A DNA stretch of 64,000 nucleotides from positions 1,674,001 to 1,738,000 of the forward strand of contig NZ_OU912926.1 in assembly GCF_918378365.1 (NCBI RefSeq), written 5' to 3'. The notes beneath the pieces were generated by a model that had not been told where the DNA came from, made no database searches, and was given only the letters and a program-made list of their open reading frames with translations. Below, piece by piece: positions 16,537 to 28,992 of this stretch (positions are counted from its first letter, which is position 1; the number at the start of each line of letters is the position of its first letter). A program made the position numbers and the translations under genes. The stretch is from Candidatus Nitrotoga arctica. GTDB taxonomy: Bacteria > Pseudomonadota > Gammaproteobacteria > Burkholderiales > Gallionellaceae.

Positions 16537-17433
16537 ATGTGGTTCAAAAACCTTCAGATATATCGCATTACCAACTGGAATGTCTCACCTGCTGAGCTTG
16601 AAACAGCACTTTCAAAACATACTCTACATAACTGTCTCAGCATGGAAATGCAAAGTCGTGGCTGGGTTTCTCCCAAAGCCGAAGATGAGCCTTTAGTGCA
16701 TATTCTGGGGCAGCAAATGCTAATCGCTCTGGGTGTGGAGAAAAAATTGCTCCCCATTTCTGTTATCAATCAATTTGCGAAATTGCGTGCTGCTGAAATT
16801 GAAGACCAGCAAGGATACAAGCCGGGCCGCAAGCAAATGAAGGAGCTTAAGGAACTCGTCACCGATGAACTTCTGCCACGGGCATTCGCACTCCGGCGCA
16901 AGACCTGTGCATGGATTGATCCAGTGGGCGGCTGGTTTGTCATCGATACTTCCAATGCCGCAAAGGCTGATGAGTTGATCGAGTTGTTGCATAAATCAAT
17001 TGAGGGATGTTCAATTGCACTGGTTAAAACCAAAAAATCACCCACTTCAGCCATGACAGAATGGCTTGCTGGAGATGATGTTCCAGCTTCATTTACCATC
17101 GACCGCGACTGCGAACTATGCGGCATGGGTGATGAAAAAGCGACAGTGCGTTATGTACGCCACGCTCTTGATTCAGCAGAAATTATCAGGCATGTTAAAG
17201 AAGGCAAAAAAGCAACACGGCTAGCCATGACATGGAGAGACAAAATTTCATTTACTTTAAATGAAAACATGCAACTTAAACGCATTGTTCCACTTGATTT
17301 TATTAAAGATCAAATTGATACCAGTGAAGCAGATGATGTATTTGACACCGATTTTGCCATTATGACTGGTGAGTTACCGCATTTGTTGGCTGATCTCATG
17401 GATACACTTGGCGGGGAATATGATTTACACTAA
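16537..17433 (+). CDS. rdgC: recombination-associated protein RdgC
   Basis: The 298-residue protein matches RdgC, a nucleoid-associated, ring-forming DNA-binding protein that limits RecA activity. Typical text is MWFKNLQIYRI at the N-terminus, followed by SRGWVSPKAEDEPLVH, then EKKLLPISVINQF, PRAFALRRKTCAWIDP and the C-terminal FDTDFAIMTGELPHLLADL. The length is close to the usual 300. I start at the ATG at 16537 because family members begin MWFKN; an in-frame GTG lies nine bases before it. The gene is transcribed alone or with the small gene upstream. Confidence 0.93.
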   Translation: MWFKNLQIYRITNWNVSPAELETALSKHTLHNCLSMEMQSRGWVSPKAEDEPLVHILGQQMLIALGVEKKLLPISVINQFAKLRAAEIEDQQGYKPGRKQMKELKELVTDELLPRAFALRRKTCAWIDPVGGWFVIDTSNAAKADELIELLHKSIEGCSIALVKTKKSPTSAMTEWLAGDDVPASFTIDRDCELCGMGDEKATVRYVRHALDSAEIIRHVKEGKKATRLAMTWRDKISFTLNENMQLKRIVPLDFIKDQIDTSEADDVFDTDFAIMTGELPHLLADLMDTLGGEYDLH

Positions 17434-17545
17434 ATCAGCAGAATTCATTGACCTTTGCCATTTCCAAGCTCTCTTGCGATAATTCAACAGTAACGGTGTG
17501 ATTTGCCGAGTATGCAGAAAATTAATCTACCGCATTATTTCCATT

Positions 17546-18622
17546 ATGAGTGAACTACAAATTAGCTTGCTCGGCATCGGCGTCGCCGTGGTGCTGATAA
17601 TATATATTTATAATTGGTGGCAGCAACGCCAGTATCGACACAAGTTCGGTGCGGCGTTCAAGCATAGGCATGAAGATATATTGTATCGTCCAGCTGAAGT
17701 AATCCCGACAGATGAATTGCTGGTCGAGAAGATGGAACAGGCCGTACCCATTGATATATTGCCCAAAGAATCGCAGCCCGGCTACACGATAGATGCAGTG
17801 TGTGTATTGTTGGATGAGAAGACCGATTACATTGCAATGATTTCGCCTAAAAGCCCGGTGGGTGCAGATGCGCTAAAATTGTTATGGCAGCAACGCTTTG
17901 ATTTTGGTAAAAACGTCCATGTGTGTGGCTTAAGTGCGGCGAGCGGCGAATGGGAGAAAGTGATTGCCGATAGTCCATTGGCCTACACTTCATTTAAATT
18001 GGCATTACAACTGGTTAATCGTTCCGGCGCAGTGAGTGAAGCTAGATTGATGGATTTTCGCGAGCTCGCACGAATGATTGCAGCACAATTGCATACCAGT
18101 GTGGTACTGCCGGATGTTGCAAAAACTGCCGCGCACGCGGTAGAGTTGGATACATTCTGCGCTGGCGTAGATCAAATGATCGGCCTTAATATTTTGCCTA
18201 GCGATAAACACATACTGTCTGGCAACGATATCGCGCGCGTGGCTGAGCAGTACGATTTACGTTTGCAAGCAGACGGTGCTTTCCATTTAGTTGATACGCA
18301 CGGACATACTCTGTTCAGCCTGTGCAATGAAGACAACACACCATTTCAACACCATACTTTGGGCCAATTGCATGTAGATGGCCTGACTTTATTGCTGGAC
18401 GTGCCGCGTGTGGAGCAGCCTTCTTTAGGTTTTGACCAAATGGTGATTTTGGCACGACAACTGGCTAGCGAACTGCGTGCAACCATAGTGGATGCGAACC
18501 ATGTGGCATTAAGCGAAGATAGCATTACGCTAATCCGTGAGCGCATTGCTGCTGTTGAGGCTGAAATGCGAGCCAACCACATTATTGCTGGCAGCGCCCA
18601 AGCGCGCAGGCTGTTTTCCTAG
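17546..18622 (+). CDS. zipA: ZipA-like cell division protein
   Basis: The 358-residue product has a single N-terminal membrane segment (ISLLGIGVAVVLIIYIYNWW, about residues 5-24) and a long linker. The C-terminal domain (GLNILPSDKHILSGNDIARV to the end) resembles the FtsZ-binding domain of ZipA. The expected topology is N-out with the domain in the cytoplasm, tethering FtsZ to the membrane. It lies directly upstream of ligA, 27 bases away, a gene order common in Beta- and Gammaproteobacteria. The start is the ATG at 17546, which places the membrane segment at the N-terminus. Conservation of the domain is weak by eye, so the ZipA call leans partly on context. Confidence 0.75.
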   Translation: MSELQISLLGIGVAVVLIIYIYNWWQQRQYRHKFGAAFKHRHEDILYRPAEVIPTDELLVEKMEQAVPIDILPKESQPGYTIDAVCVLLDEKTDYIAMISPKSPVGADALKLLWQQRFDFGKNVHVCGLSAASGEWEKVIADSPLAYTSFKLALQLVNRSGAVSEARLMDFRELARMIAAQLHTSVVLPDVAKTAAHAVELDTFCAGVDQMIGLNILPSDKHILSGNDIARVAEQYDLRLQADGAFHLVDTHGHTLFSLCNEDNTPFQHHTLGQLHVDGLTLLLDVPRVEQPSLGFDQMVILARQLASELRATIVDANHVALSEDSITLIRERIAAVEAEMRANHIIAGSAQARRLFS

Positions 18623-18640
18623 ATTTTTCTTTCAGATTAG

Positions 18641-20701
<2,061 letters not shown>

Positions 20702-20753
20702 ATCGTAATTGTTTGTTTGAAAATCTTTAACCGGAAAGTTATGGGGAAATATT

Positions 20754-21620
20754 ATGACTAAAATTACTAAAGCTGTATTTCCGGTAGCTGGATTGGGCAG
20801 CCGTTTTCTGCCTGCCACCAAGGCCAGTCCCAAGGAAATGATGCCGGTAGTCGACAAACCGTTAATCCAATATGCGGTGGAAGAGGCTGTAGCAGCGGGT
20901 ATTACTGACATGGTGTTCATTACTGGTCGCAACAAACGCGCTATTGAGGACCATTTCGACACGGCTTATGAGATTGAAGCTGAACTTTTCGCGCGCGGCA
21001 AGAGCGAGCTGTTACGCGCAGTTCAGGAAGTGATTCCCAAGCATGTGAATTGCATCTACATCCGCCAGTCAGAAACGCTTGGGCTCGGTCATGCAGTCCT
21101 GTGTGCGCAGCCGGTGGTACACAATGAACCGTTTGCGGTGATTTTGGCCGATGACTTGATCGCTGGGGAAATATCAGTCATTAAACAGATGACGGACGTA
21201 TACCAGCGCTATCAATGTTCCGTGCTCGGCGTGGAGGACGTGCCACCTTCACAGACAGGGCAGTATGGAATAGTCAGCAGTAGCAATGTGGAACAGAATG
21301 TGGAGCAGGTACATGCCATCGTTGAAAAGCCCAGCCCGTCAGATGCGCCTTCCACACTGGCGGTAGTGGGGCGCTATGTGTTGACGCCGCGTATTTTTCA
21401 TCACCTGGCGCAGTTGCAGGCGGGTGCGGGCGGCGAAATTCAGCTGACCGATGGTATTTCAGCGCTGATTAAGGAAGAAAAAGTGCTGGCATACCGGTTT
21501 AACGGTATTCGTTACGATTGCGGCTCCAAGCTTGGCTATCTCAAGGCAACGGTGGCATTCGGCCTTAAGCATCCAGAGCTGGGTGAAGAATTTGCTGCTT
21601 ATCTGGCAACGATCAAGTAA
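20754..21620 (+). CDS. galU: UTP--glucose-1-phosphate uridylyltransferase
   Basis: The 288-residue nucleotidyltransferase makes UDP-glucose for glycan and lipopolysaccharide synthesis. The N-terminal nucleotide-binding loop is [21 protein letters not shown], given by its landmarks [12 protein letters not shown] and the lysine in SPKEM. ADDLI, VEKPS and [10 protein letters not shown] also match the family. The stop codon overlaps the next start by one base (TAATG), so it is coupled to the phosphoribosyltransferase gene. GGGGAAAT lies upstream of the ATG. Confidence 0.95.
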   Translation: MTKITKAVFPVAGLGSRFLPATKASPKEMMPVVDKPLIQYAVEEAVAAGITDMVFITGRNKRAIEDHFDTAYEIEAELFARGKSELLRAVQEVIPKHVNCIYIRQSETLGLGHAVLCAQPVVHNEPFAVILADDLIAGEISVIKQMTDVYQRYQCSVLGVEDVPPSQTGQYGIVSSSNVEQNVEQVHAIVEKPSPSDAPSTLAVVGRYVLTPRIFHHLAQLQAGAGGEIQLTDGISALIKEEKVLAYRFNGIRYDCGSKLGYLKATVAFGLKHPELGEEFAAYLATIK

Positions 21621-22168
21621 TGCTCTCAAATCAGCAGGCGAGCGATATCCTGAATCAAGCCGAGTTAATTATTTCAGCTGAAGAAGTGCAGGCGGCAGTA
21701 ATGAATGTCGCACAGGAAATAAATACTGTATTGGCTGACATGCATCCACTATTGCTATCCGTGATGGGCGGTGCGGTGGTGTTTACCGGGCAGTTACTGC
21801 CGCTGCTTACTTTTCCGCTCGATTTTGATTATGTGCATGTATCGCGCTATGGCAGTAACCAGCAGGGCGGCACCTTACACTGGAAAGTCGAACCGCGCGA
21901 AAATGTAACCGGCCGCGTGGTATTAGTAGTGGATGACATTCTTGACGCGGGCGAAACATTAGCCGCGGTCAAACAGCGTGTGCTGAATTTGGGTGCCGCC
22001 AAGTTTTACAGTGCGGTATTTGCTGACAAACGGATCGGAAAGGCTAAACCGATACGTGCCGATTTTGTCGGGGTAGAATTGCCTGACCGCTTTGTATTCG
22101 GCTTCGGCATGGACATACATGGCGCGTGGCGTAATCTCCCTGCGGTTTACGCAACAAGGGGGAAATAG
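21620..22168 (+). CDS. hpt: hypoxanthine-guanine phosphoribosyltransferase
   Basis: The 182-residue protein is a type I phosphoribosyltransferase. The PRPP-binding motif is VVLVVDDILDAGETL (about residues 100-114), with the substrate-end segment FVGVELPDRFVFGFGMD typical of purine salvage enzymes. It converts hypoxanthine or guanine plus PRPP to the nucleotide. It overlaps galU by one base. The methylthioinosine phosphorylase gene 140 bases downstream makes hypoxanthine, so the two could be steps of one salvage route (inference from chemistry and proximity). Confidence 0.9.
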   Translation: MLSNQQASDILNQAELIISAEEVQAAVMNVAQEINTVLADMHPLLLSVMGGAVVFTGQLLPLLTFPLDFDYVHVSRYGSNQQGGTLHWKVEPRENVTGRVVLVVDDILDAGETLAAVKQRVLNLGAAKFYSAVFADKRIGKAKPIRADFVGVELPDRFVFGFGMDIHGAWRNLPAVYATRGK

Positions 22169-22309
22169 GTCCATTTATATTAAAGTAATACATTCTATTT
22201 ATAATATTATGTATTGATTAAATATAATAATTATTATTTATACTACCTGAATTAAATGCAGGTAATTCGGGAATTAGTGAGTCCTAGATTTTCCAAAAGG
22301 TAATAACAA

Positions 22310-23056
22310 ATGTTAGCGATTATTGGTGGCACGGGGCTGACGCAACTGACCAACCTGGAAATATCACATCGACAGGTAATGCGTACACCCTATGGTGAGC
22401 CTTCCGGAGCAATTACGTTTGGCCGCTTGCGCCAGCATGAGGTAATGTTTATTGCTCGTCATGGCTACGGCCATACGATCCCGCCGCATGAGGTAAATTA
22501 TCGTGCCAATCTCTGGGCGTTAAAAGAACAAGGAGCGCAACGCATCATTTCTGTCGCGGCAGTTGGGGGTATCCGTGCTGACCTGTTGCCCGGTGTTATT
22601 GTGTTGCCAGATCAGATTATTGATTACACCTATGGGCGCGAGTTCACCTACTTTGATGGGCGCGATTGCTCGGTAACGCATATTGATTTTACCCAGCCTT
22701 ATAGTCAGGAACTACGTCAACAAATTCTGGATGCTGGCAGATGTGCCGACATTCCTTGTCTGGATGGCGGAGTATATGCCGCTACGCAGGGGCCGCGTCT
22801 GGATACGGCAGCGGAAATCAATCGCTTGGAGCGCGACGGAGCTGATATGGTGGGTATGACTGGTATGCCTGAAGCTGGCTTGGCCAAAGAGCTCGGTTTA
22901 AATTACGCCGCGATCGCGGTGGTAGTGAATCATGCTGCCGGTCGCGGTAGCAGTCGCAATGGCGTGCATTTGGAAACCATCAGTGCAGTGGCACAACCTG
23001 CCATGGCGCGTGTGCGCAGCATCCTCGAATGTGTGGTGGATTCTGATGTCGATTAG
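22310..23056 (+). CDS. S-methyl-5'-thioinosine phosphorylase
   Basis: The 248-residue enzyme belongs to the MTA/MTI phosphorylase group of the purine nucleoside phosphorylase superfamily. It has an N-terminal [10 protein letters not shown] phosphate loop, the family motif [20 protein letters not shown], and [15 protein letters not shown] with [18 protein letters not shown]. The short length and the text TGMPEA favour methylthioinosine phosphorylase over methylthioadenosine phosphorylase. The products would be hypoxanthine and methylthioribose-1-phosphate. The upstream 140 bases are very AT-rich and likely hold a promoter. The stop codon lies inside the start of the peptide deformylase gene. 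Confidence 0.85.
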   Translation: MLAIIGGTGLTQLTNLEISHRQVMRTPYGEPSGAITFGRLRQHEVMFIARHGYGHTIPPHEVNYRANLWALKEQGAQRIISVAAVGGIRADLLPGVIVLPDQIIDYTYGREFTYFDGRDCSVTHIDFTQPYSQELRQQILDAGRCADIPCLDGGVYAATQGPRLDTAAEINRLERDGADMVGMTGMPEAGLAKELGLNYAAIAVVVNHAAGRGSSRNGVHLETISAVAQPAMARVRSILECVVDSDVD

Positions 23057-23645
23057 GGAAGTATTGCGTATGGGCGATGCGCGCCTGTTGCGTTGCGCGG
23101 AGGAAGTCGTTGTTTTCGATACGCCAGAGCTGCACGCCTTGCTGGTCGACATGCGCGACACCATGCAAGCGCTGAACGGCGCGGGGCTGGCAGCACCGCA
23201 GATAGGTGTGAATTTACGTGTCGTGATCTTCGGTGTGCAGTTCAACCCACGCTATCCCGATGCCGAAATAGTGCCAGAAACGGTATTGATCAACCCCATT
23301 ATCACTCCGCTAACAAAATCAGGTAATCCCTCAGGTAATTCATTAAGTACAGTAGATTCGCATGTGGGATCAACATTGAATCCGGATAAGATGGAGGGAT
23401 GGGAAGGCTGCTTGAGCGTACCGGGATTGCGTGGACTGGTACCGCGTTTTCAATCCATCCATTACCACGGACGGGATGAATATGGCGTATTAATAGACCG
23501 TGCGGTAAACGATTTTCATGCTCGCGTGGTACAGCATGAGTGCGATCATCTGGACGGAATTCTGTATCCCATGCGTATCCGCGACCTAAGCCAGTTTGGC
23601 TTTACCGATGTGCTGTATCCTGATCAGCATCTGGTAGACGAGTAG
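23046..23645 (+). CDS. def: peptide deformylase with an unusual insertion
   Basis: The 199-residue metalloenzyme removes formyl groups from nascent proteins. All three motifs are present: [10 protein letters not shown] (45-54), EGCLSVPG with metal ligand Cys122, and HECDH (164-168). Between ITPL and [13 protein letters not shown] there is an extra Ser/Asn/Gly-rich stretch at about 91-115, roughly 25 residues longer than in usual type I enzymes. The DNA there contains a short direct repeat (TCAGGTAAT). The ATG at 23046 overlaps the phosphorylase gene by 11 bases. The frame is open further upstream but within that gene. Confidence 0.9.
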   Translation: MSIREVLRMGDARLLRCAEEVVVFDTPELHALLVDMRDTMQALNGAGLAAPQIGVNLRVVIFGVQFNPRYPDAEIVPETVLINPIITPLTKSGNPSGNSLSTVDSHVGSTLNPDKMEGWEGCLSVPGLRGLVPRFQSIHYHGRDEYGVLIDRAVNDFHARVVQHECDHLDGILYPMRIRDLSQFGFTDVLYPDQHLVDE

Positions 23646-23698
23646 GGAAAGTGGGAAATGTGAAATTGAACAATAGGCTTTAAGCTATTTTAGATAGA

Positions 23699-25081
23699 TT
23701 ACGTCATCTTCGCTGGCTGCACCCAGCAGTCGAATTCTTCTTCCGTAACATAGCCTAGCACTAATGCCGTCTGTTTTAGCGTGTCGCCATCCCGGTGTGC
23801 TTGCTTGGCGATTTCGGCGGCCCGATCGTAGCCGATATGCGGGGTCAAGGCGGTTACCAGCATTAGCGAACGTTCCAGCAATTCCGCAATACGCTCGTGG
23901 TTGGCCTGGATCCCGTAAACGCAGTGTTCCTCGAAGCTTGCCATTCCGTCAGCAAGGAGACGCACGCTTTGTTGGAAATTGTGAGCGATGAGCGGCTTGA
24001 AAACATTGAGTTCGAAATTCCCCGAAGCGCCACCTATATTGATTGCAACGTCATTGCCAAAGACTTGGCAACACAGCATGGTGAGTGCTTCGCACTGTGT
24101 GGGATTAACCTTGCCAGGCATGATCGAGCTGCCCGGTTCGTTCTCAGGAATACTGATTTCTCCAAGACCCGAGCGTGGTCCAGAAGCCATCCAGCGGATA
24201 TCGTTGGCAACTTTCATGAGGGCGGCAGCGAGTGTTTTGAGCATGCCATGTGCAGCTACTAGTGCGTCATGTGCGGCCAGAGCGGCAAATTTGTTGGCAG
24301 CACTTTTGAACGGCAATCGGGTGCTAAGGGCCAACTCCGCAGCAACGCGCTCACCGAATTCGACGTGTGTGTTAAGCCCGGTACCCACTGCAGTACCCCC
24401 GACCGCAAGTTCGCAAAGCGAGGGCAGGGTAGCTTTAATCATGGATTCTGCATTATCCATCTGCGCCACATAAGCAGAAAATTCCTGTCCAAGCGTTAGC
24501 GGAGTCGCATCTTGTAAGTGCGTGCGTCCAATCTTGACGATGTCGTTAAAGTTACGGGATTTCTCCTCCAATGTCGAGCGTAGTTTGCTTAGCGCAGGAA
24601 GCAGGGCTTGAGTAATGCTGAGGCTGGCAGCCACGTGCATTGCAGTGGGGAAAATGTCATTAGATGATTGACCGAGATTCACGTCATCATTGGGATGTAC
24701 CAACCGGTCTTTGCCCCATTTTCCACCGAGCAGTTCAGAAGCACGGTTCGCGAGCACCTCGTTCAGGTTCATATTGGTCTGGGTACCCGAACCCGTCTGC
24801 CAAACAGAAAGTGGAAACTCTTGCGTATGCTGACCGGCCAGTATTTCATCCGCCGCCTGCACAATAGCATCCGCCTTGGTAGCGCTTAACAGATTTAAAT
24901 CGCGATTGACCAGCGCGCAAGCGCGCTTGACCAAAGCAAGTGCAAGGATGAGTTCCTTAGGCATGCGCTCAGAGGAAATGTGGAAATGTTCAAGCGAACG
25001 TTGTGTTTGCGCGCCCCAAAGGCGGTCTGCTGCAACCTCTATGGGGCCGAATGTGTCGTGCTCAATTCTAGTTTGAGTCAT
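23699..25081 (-). CDS. fumC: class II fumarate hydratase
   Basis: The 460-residue iron-independent fumarase converts fumarate to malate in the TCA cycle. The family signature [11 protein letters not shown] is at 317-327. The active-site segments [15 protein letters not shown] (about 95-109), [13 protein letters not shown] (about 137-149) and [18 protein letters not shown] are intact. The length is normal. It faces the peptide deformylase gene convergently. The methyltransferase gene lies only 12 bases upstream on the same strand, so the two may be co-transcribed. Confidence 0.96.
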   Translation of the reverse strand: MTQTRIEHDTFGPIEVAADRLWGAQTQRSLEHFHISSERMPKELILALALVKRACALVNRDLNLLSATKADAIVQAADEILAGQHTQEFPLSVWQTGSGTQTNMNLNEVLANRASELLGGKWGKDRLVHPNDDVNLGQSSNDIFPTAMHVAASLSITQALLPALSKLRSTLEEKSRNFNDIVKIGRTHLQDATPLTLGQEFSAYVAQMDNAESMIKATLPSLCELAVGGTAVGTGLNTHVEFGERVAAELALSTRLPFKSAANKFAALAAHDALVAAHGMLKTLAAALMKVANDIRWMASGPRSGLGEISIPENEPGSSIMPGKVNPTQCEALTMLCCQVFGNDVAINIGGASGNFELNVFKPLIAHNFQQSVRLLADGMASFEEHCVYGIQANHERIAELLERSLMLVTALTPHIGYDRAAEIAKQAHRDGDTLKQTALVLGYVTEEEFDCWVQPAKMT

Positions 25082-25093
25082 GCAATACGGCTT

Positions 25094-25879
25094 CTATTTG
25101 GTAATAATATAAGCCTGCTGAATGCCAAAGCCGCCGCCAGAAAAGTCTTTTTCTATATCATAAAAAATGCGATTAATTGGGTTGAAGCCTGGGTATGCCG
25201 CCGGGTCTGTTACCAACTCTCTTAAAAATCTTGATCCCAGGTAATAAATTGATGAAAATTCATTAATCTCAAACGTCAAACCCTTTTGAGTGAGAAATTC
25301 TTCTAATACAGCTTTTTTAAAGAATCGATTTGAATCATGCTCGATCAATGGGGGCATATCCTTAAGTTGCCTCAATGCATTAAGCAATGTAAATGGCTCT
25401 AAAAAAGGCTCGGAAAAAATCACCTTGCCGCCTGGTTTCACGACCCGTATACATTCATTGATAGCAATTTGTTGCTCTTCCCAAGTAGCCATAAGCGTAA
25501 CCACTCGTGTGGCATAAGCTACATCAAAAGTATCATCTGAAAATTGTAAGGAATTAATGTCACCTACTTCAAATTTTACGATATCTCCTACCCACTGAGC
25601 TTTTTTCAGGCTATTGGCCTGTTTAATCATGTTCTCAGCAAAATCAACGCCTGTAATCGAACCAACATCTTTGTGCCGTTCCAATTGTTGGAACGCGGAA
25701 TATCCATTAGCACAACCTACATCAAGAACATGATCCCCACTTGAAATATGTTCTCCTATAGCATCGATTTCAAGTTCAATCATAAAGTTATCGCTCCAAG
25801 ATGCTAGATGTGAGCCTTTATGGGTTTTAGCCTGATTTTCCCAATAGTCTTTCGCAACATCCTTTTCAATCTTTTCCAC
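25094..25879 (-). CDS. class I SAM-dependent methyltransferase
   Basis: The 261-residue protein has a Rossmann-type methyltransferase core: motif I HVLDVGCANGYSAF (about 50-63), then ITGVDFAENMIKQA, FEVGDINSLQFSDDTFDVAYATRVV in landmarks GDINSL and FDVAYATRV, and CIRVVKPGGKVIFSEP. This resembles UbiE/Coq5-like and small-molecule methyltransferases, but no substrate can be named. The start is a GTG at 25879 with AAGGAG placed correctly before it. No ATG fits as well. The gene is upstream of fumC with a 12-base gap. Confidence 0.8.
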   Translation of the reverse strand: MEKIEKDVAKDYWENQAKTHKGSHLASWSDNFMIELEIDAIGEHISSGDHVLDVGCANGYSAFQQLERHKDVGSITGVDFAENMIKQANSLKKAQWVGDIVKFEVGDINSLQFSDDTFDVAYATRVVTLMATWEEQQIAINECIRVVKPGGKVIFSEPFLEPFTLLNALRQLKDMPPLIEHDSNRFFKKAVLEEFLTQKGLTFEINEFSSIYYLGSRFLRELVTDPAAYPGFNPINRIFYDIEKDFSGGGFGIQQAYIITK

Positions 25880-26171
25880 GCTATCTCCTTATAGACTAAG
25901 TACTTTAAGTACTATTGCCTGCTTAATAATTTATGTTGCATTGCGCAAAAAATTTATTTCGTGCAATACGTACCAACTTGTCCTACACCATCTATTGGCT
26001 TTACTTATGTAAAGTGAGGGCAGTATTCTAAACAATTCAAAAAATAATTGCCAAACAATGCGCTAACTTGCGCATTGTTAAATTTGACTATTGTCACTGC
26101 TGATGAAGTTCAAACCAAGTAAACTTCACATCTGATTGATTACGGAAGAAGTAATGCTTCTAGAGATTTCC

Positions 26172-27749
26172 TTATGCAGATGGAGTGAGCACGGTCGATA
26201 CGGCCAGTGGCAGCATATCGGGGTAGTCTTTGCTGTAATGTAATCCACGGCTTTCGTGCCGAGACAATGCGCTTTGTACGATAAGATCGGCCGTTAACAC
26301 CAAATTACGTAATTCGAGCAAATCAGCTGTAACATGAAAATTGGCGTAATATTCGTTTATTTCCTCATGCAATAATCGGATGCGATGCTGTGCGCGTTGC
26401 AATCTTTTAGTGGTGCGCACAATTCCGACATAGTCCCACATGAATTGGCGTAATTCTGCCCAGTTGTGCGAGATAATAATTTCTTCATCGGCATCGGTCA
26501 CGCGGCTCTCATCCCACTGCGGCAGTGGAATTAACTGACTTTGCGGCGTGGCCAGTATGTCACGCGCAGCAGCCTCGGCAAATACCATACATTCCAGCAG
26601 TGAATTGCTCGCCAGGCGATTGGCCCCGTGCAGGCCGGTGTGAGCGGTTTCGCCCACAGCATAAAGATTGGCGACATCGGTGCGTCCATGCAGATCAGTA
26701 ACGATGCCACCGCAGGTATAGTGCGCTGCCGGCACCACTGGTATGGGCTGGCGCGCGATATCAATACCCAGTGACAGGCAGCGCGCGTAGATGGTAGGAA
26801 AATGCGCTTGCAGAAACTCTACCGATTTATGTGAGATATCAAGATATACGCAATCTAAACCACGCTTTTTCATTTCGAAATCGATGGCACGCGCGACGAT
26901 GTCGCGCGGCGCGAGTTCGGCACGCTCATCATGAGCAGGCATGAATCGTGTGCCGTCGGGCAGTTTCAGGATGCCACCCTCGCCACGAACCGCCTCAGAA
27001 ATTAGGAAAGACTTGGCGTGCGGATGATATAAGCAGGTCGGATGAAATTGAATGAATTCCATGTTAGCCACCCGGCAACCGGCACGCCAACCCATGGCAA
27101 TGCCGTCGCCAGTGGCAGTGTCTGGATTGGTGGTGTAAAGATATACCTTGCCAGCACCGCCGGTGGCCAGAATTGTGTCATGAGCAGCGATGGTGCTGAC
27201 TTCGTCGCTCAGGCTGTTGAGTGCGTAAGCGCCATAGCAATGATTATGTGTGTGGCCAAGTTTATTGCCAGTAATCAGATCGATGGCAATGTAATGTTCC
27301 AACAGCGTGATATTGGGATGTGCCAGAACTTTTGAGGCGAGAGTTTCCTGTACGGCATGGCCAGTGGCATCGGCGGCGTGGATGATACGTCGATGACTGT
27401 GACCGCCTTCGCGTGTCAGGTGATAGCCGGTATCAGTATTGGCATCACGTGTGAACGGCACACCTTGCCCAATTAGCCAGTCGATTGCCGGCTTGGCGTG
27501 TTCGATAACATAGCGCGCTGTAGCTGGGTCACAGAGACCAGCACCAGCAGTCAAAGTATCTTGTATGTGCTCGGCTAGAGAATCTTCTTGCGACAACACG
27601 GCTGCGATTCCGCCCTGTGCCCAAACACTTGCACCTTCCAATAAAGATTTCTTGGTGATGATGGCAATTTTTCGCTTATCGGCCAGTTTCAATGCCAATG
27701 AAAGTCCGGCCAGTCCGCTGCCTATAATTAAAATATCAAATTGCAGCAT
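26172..27749 (-). CDS. nadB: L-aspartate oxidase
   Basis: The 525-residue FAD enzyme oxidises L-aspartate to iminoaspartate, the first step of de novo NAD synthesis. It opens with the FAD-binding IIGSGLAGLSLALKLADK. It has VWAQGGIAAVL, the substrate loop YHLTREGGHSHRRIIHAAD, FHPTCLYHP, TCGGIVTDLHGRTDVANLYAVGE in landmarks CGGIVTD and LYAVGE, and NRLASNSLLECMVF. The C-terminal helical domain is complete. The gene stands alone. The upstream region up to 28287 holds no other gene. Confidence 0.96.
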   Translation of the reverse strand: MLQFDILIIGSGLAGLSLALKLADKRKIAIITKKSLLEGASVWAQGGIAAVLSQEDSLAEHIQDTLTAGAGLCDPATARYVIEHAKPAIDWLIGQGVPFTRDANTDTGYHLTREGGHSHRRIIHAADATGHAVQETLASKVLAHPNITLLEHYIAIDLITGNKLGHTHNHCYGAYALNSLSDEVSTIAAHDTILATGGAGKVYLYTTNPDTATGDGIAMGWRAGCRVANMEFIQFHPTCLYHPHAKSFLISEAVRGEGGILKLPDGTRFMPAHDERAELAPRDIVARAIDFEMKKRGLDCVYLDISHKSVEFLQAHFPTIYARCLSLGIDIARQPIPVVPAAHYTCGGIVTDLHGRTDVANLYAVGETAHTGLHGANRLASNSLLECMVFAEAAARDILATPQSQLIPLPQWDESRVTDADEEIIISHNWAELRQFMWDYVGIVRTTKRLQRAQHRIRLLHEEINEYYANFHVTADLLELRNLVLTADLIVQSALSRHESRGLHYSKDYPDMLPLAVSTVLTPSA

Positions 27750-28287
27750 ACTAGTTTAGTACTTCATTTATCTTCAACCAAGCTTACGATTGGCACGAAT
27801 GATTTTAAGGAAATTATCTTAATTACGCAGACTAAAATACATAAATTCATGTTTTTGTTAAATTTTAACTATAACAAATCTTGCTCGTTCAAAAATGACC
27901 ACTGCTATACCTTAAGCACGTTCCATGCGCTTCGAGTCTGGCTACTCGATAATCTTAATAATAAATTGTGATAAGTGATGTTTATTAGCCAGTCTCTCAT
28001 CGAAGGCAGGGATAGGTAGTTTATGTCATATTTGAGGGGCTTGAAGCGACTCGTGGAATGATATTAAACTTATTGTTTAATAAGGCGTGATTGTACCACT
28101 TCACAATTTCAATTAAATTTAAATTGATTTTTATAGATTTGTGAATTTCCGGCTTGTATTCCCAACTCTTGAGCAAAGGCTGACTGATAGCCAGCCATCG
28201 TAAGAGCGCAGATTAATGCTCAGATGCTTGCGGCGAGGTTGCTTAGTTAGTGTAAGCCAGATAGGTTGCTGGCGGTACCAAACAAGA
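27750..28287. other. AT-rich intergenic region
   Basis: Nothing convincing is seen in this 538-base stretch. It presumably contains the nadB promoter at its left end. A short imperfect hairpin around 28175-28195 (GGCTGACTGATAGCCAGCC) could serve the DUF1328 gene as a weak terminator on the minus strand. Confidence 0.35.
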
Positions 28288-28452
28288 TCATTTGCGGCGC
28301 ATCAGTCCCATTATAAGTGAGATGACAAACAAGATAAGAAAGATGAAGAACAGAATCTTGGCAATCTCACTCGCACCGGCTGCAATACCAGTAAAGCCGA
28401 GTAGAGCAGCGACCAGTGCTATAACTAAAAACACAACAGTATAGTGCAGCAT
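28288..28452 (-). CDS. DUF1328 small membrane protein (YtjA-like)
   Basis: The 54-residue product reads [20 protein letters not shown] at its start, then [18 protein letters not shown], and ends with a basic MRRK tail. Two membrane segments separated by a GAS turn are the DUF1328 pattern. Its function is unknown; relatives are small inner-membrane proteins often found with stress genes. AAAGGAAAA lies just before the ATG. It forms a same-strand cluster with the BON lipoprotein and DUF3309 genes. Confidence 0.85.
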   Translation of the reverse strand: MLHYTVVFLVIALVAALLGFTGIAAGASEIAKILFFIFLILFVISLIMGLMRRK

Positions 28453-28518
28453 GATATTTTCCTTTCTTTGTTGGTCGGTCGACCGGATATTGCCACGTTT
28501 GAAGACCGACCTTTATCC

Positions 28519-28830
28519 TTATTTGACCCGCATATCATTTTTTACCGATTTCACACCTTTGACGTCGCGTGCAACATCGGCCGCCTTGTTGATATCAGCT
28601 TGGGAATTCACGAAACCACTCAGTTGTACTACGCCCTTGAAGGTTTCAACGTTGATTTCAGTGGATTTCAGGGAGGGCTCATTGAAAACTGCCGCCTTGA
28701 CCTTGGTGGTCAGGACGCTATCGTCAATATATTCTCCTGTCCCTTCTTGTTTTGATGTAGCTGCGCAGCCCACAAAAAACACCAACAAAGCAGTCAGAAA
28801 AAAAGTGGAAAAACGTTTAAATTGTGTCAT
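28519..28830 (-). CDS. BON-domain lipoprotein
   Basis: The 103-residue product has a lipoprotein signal with lipobox VFFVGC (Cys22). A single BON domain covers about 35-103: DDSVLTTKVKAAVF, ETFKGVVQLSGFVNSQADINKAADVAR and GVKSVKNDMRV in order. It resembles the OsmY half-domain. Such proteins are periplasmic, membrane-attached and often induced by osmotic or envelope stress; a phospholipid-binding role is known for some BON proteins. It sits 66 bases upstream of the DUF1328 gene on the same strand. Confidence 0.88.
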   Translation of the reverse strand: MTQFKRFSTFFLTALLVFFVGCAATSKQEGTGEYIDDSVLTTKVKAAVFNEPSLKSTEINVETFKGVVQLSGFVNSQADINKAADVARDVKGVKSVKNDMRVK

Positions 28831-28992
28831 GGGAAGCCTTTTAAGTGAATGATGATACTAAATTGCCTCTCGATACTGGAACCAGAACAGAATCAAGAGG
28901 CCCGTGTTCGCAATCTTCGTTGCGTTGAAAATAGAAATTTCGATTTCATTGTCCATCGAATAGCGGACTAAAAATAAATTTAGAGCAACTCG

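Noticed and set aside
28444..28852. plus-strand frames of 103 and 133 codons
   Set aside because: They are antisense to the BON lipoprotein gene, which has a clear signal peptide and domain.
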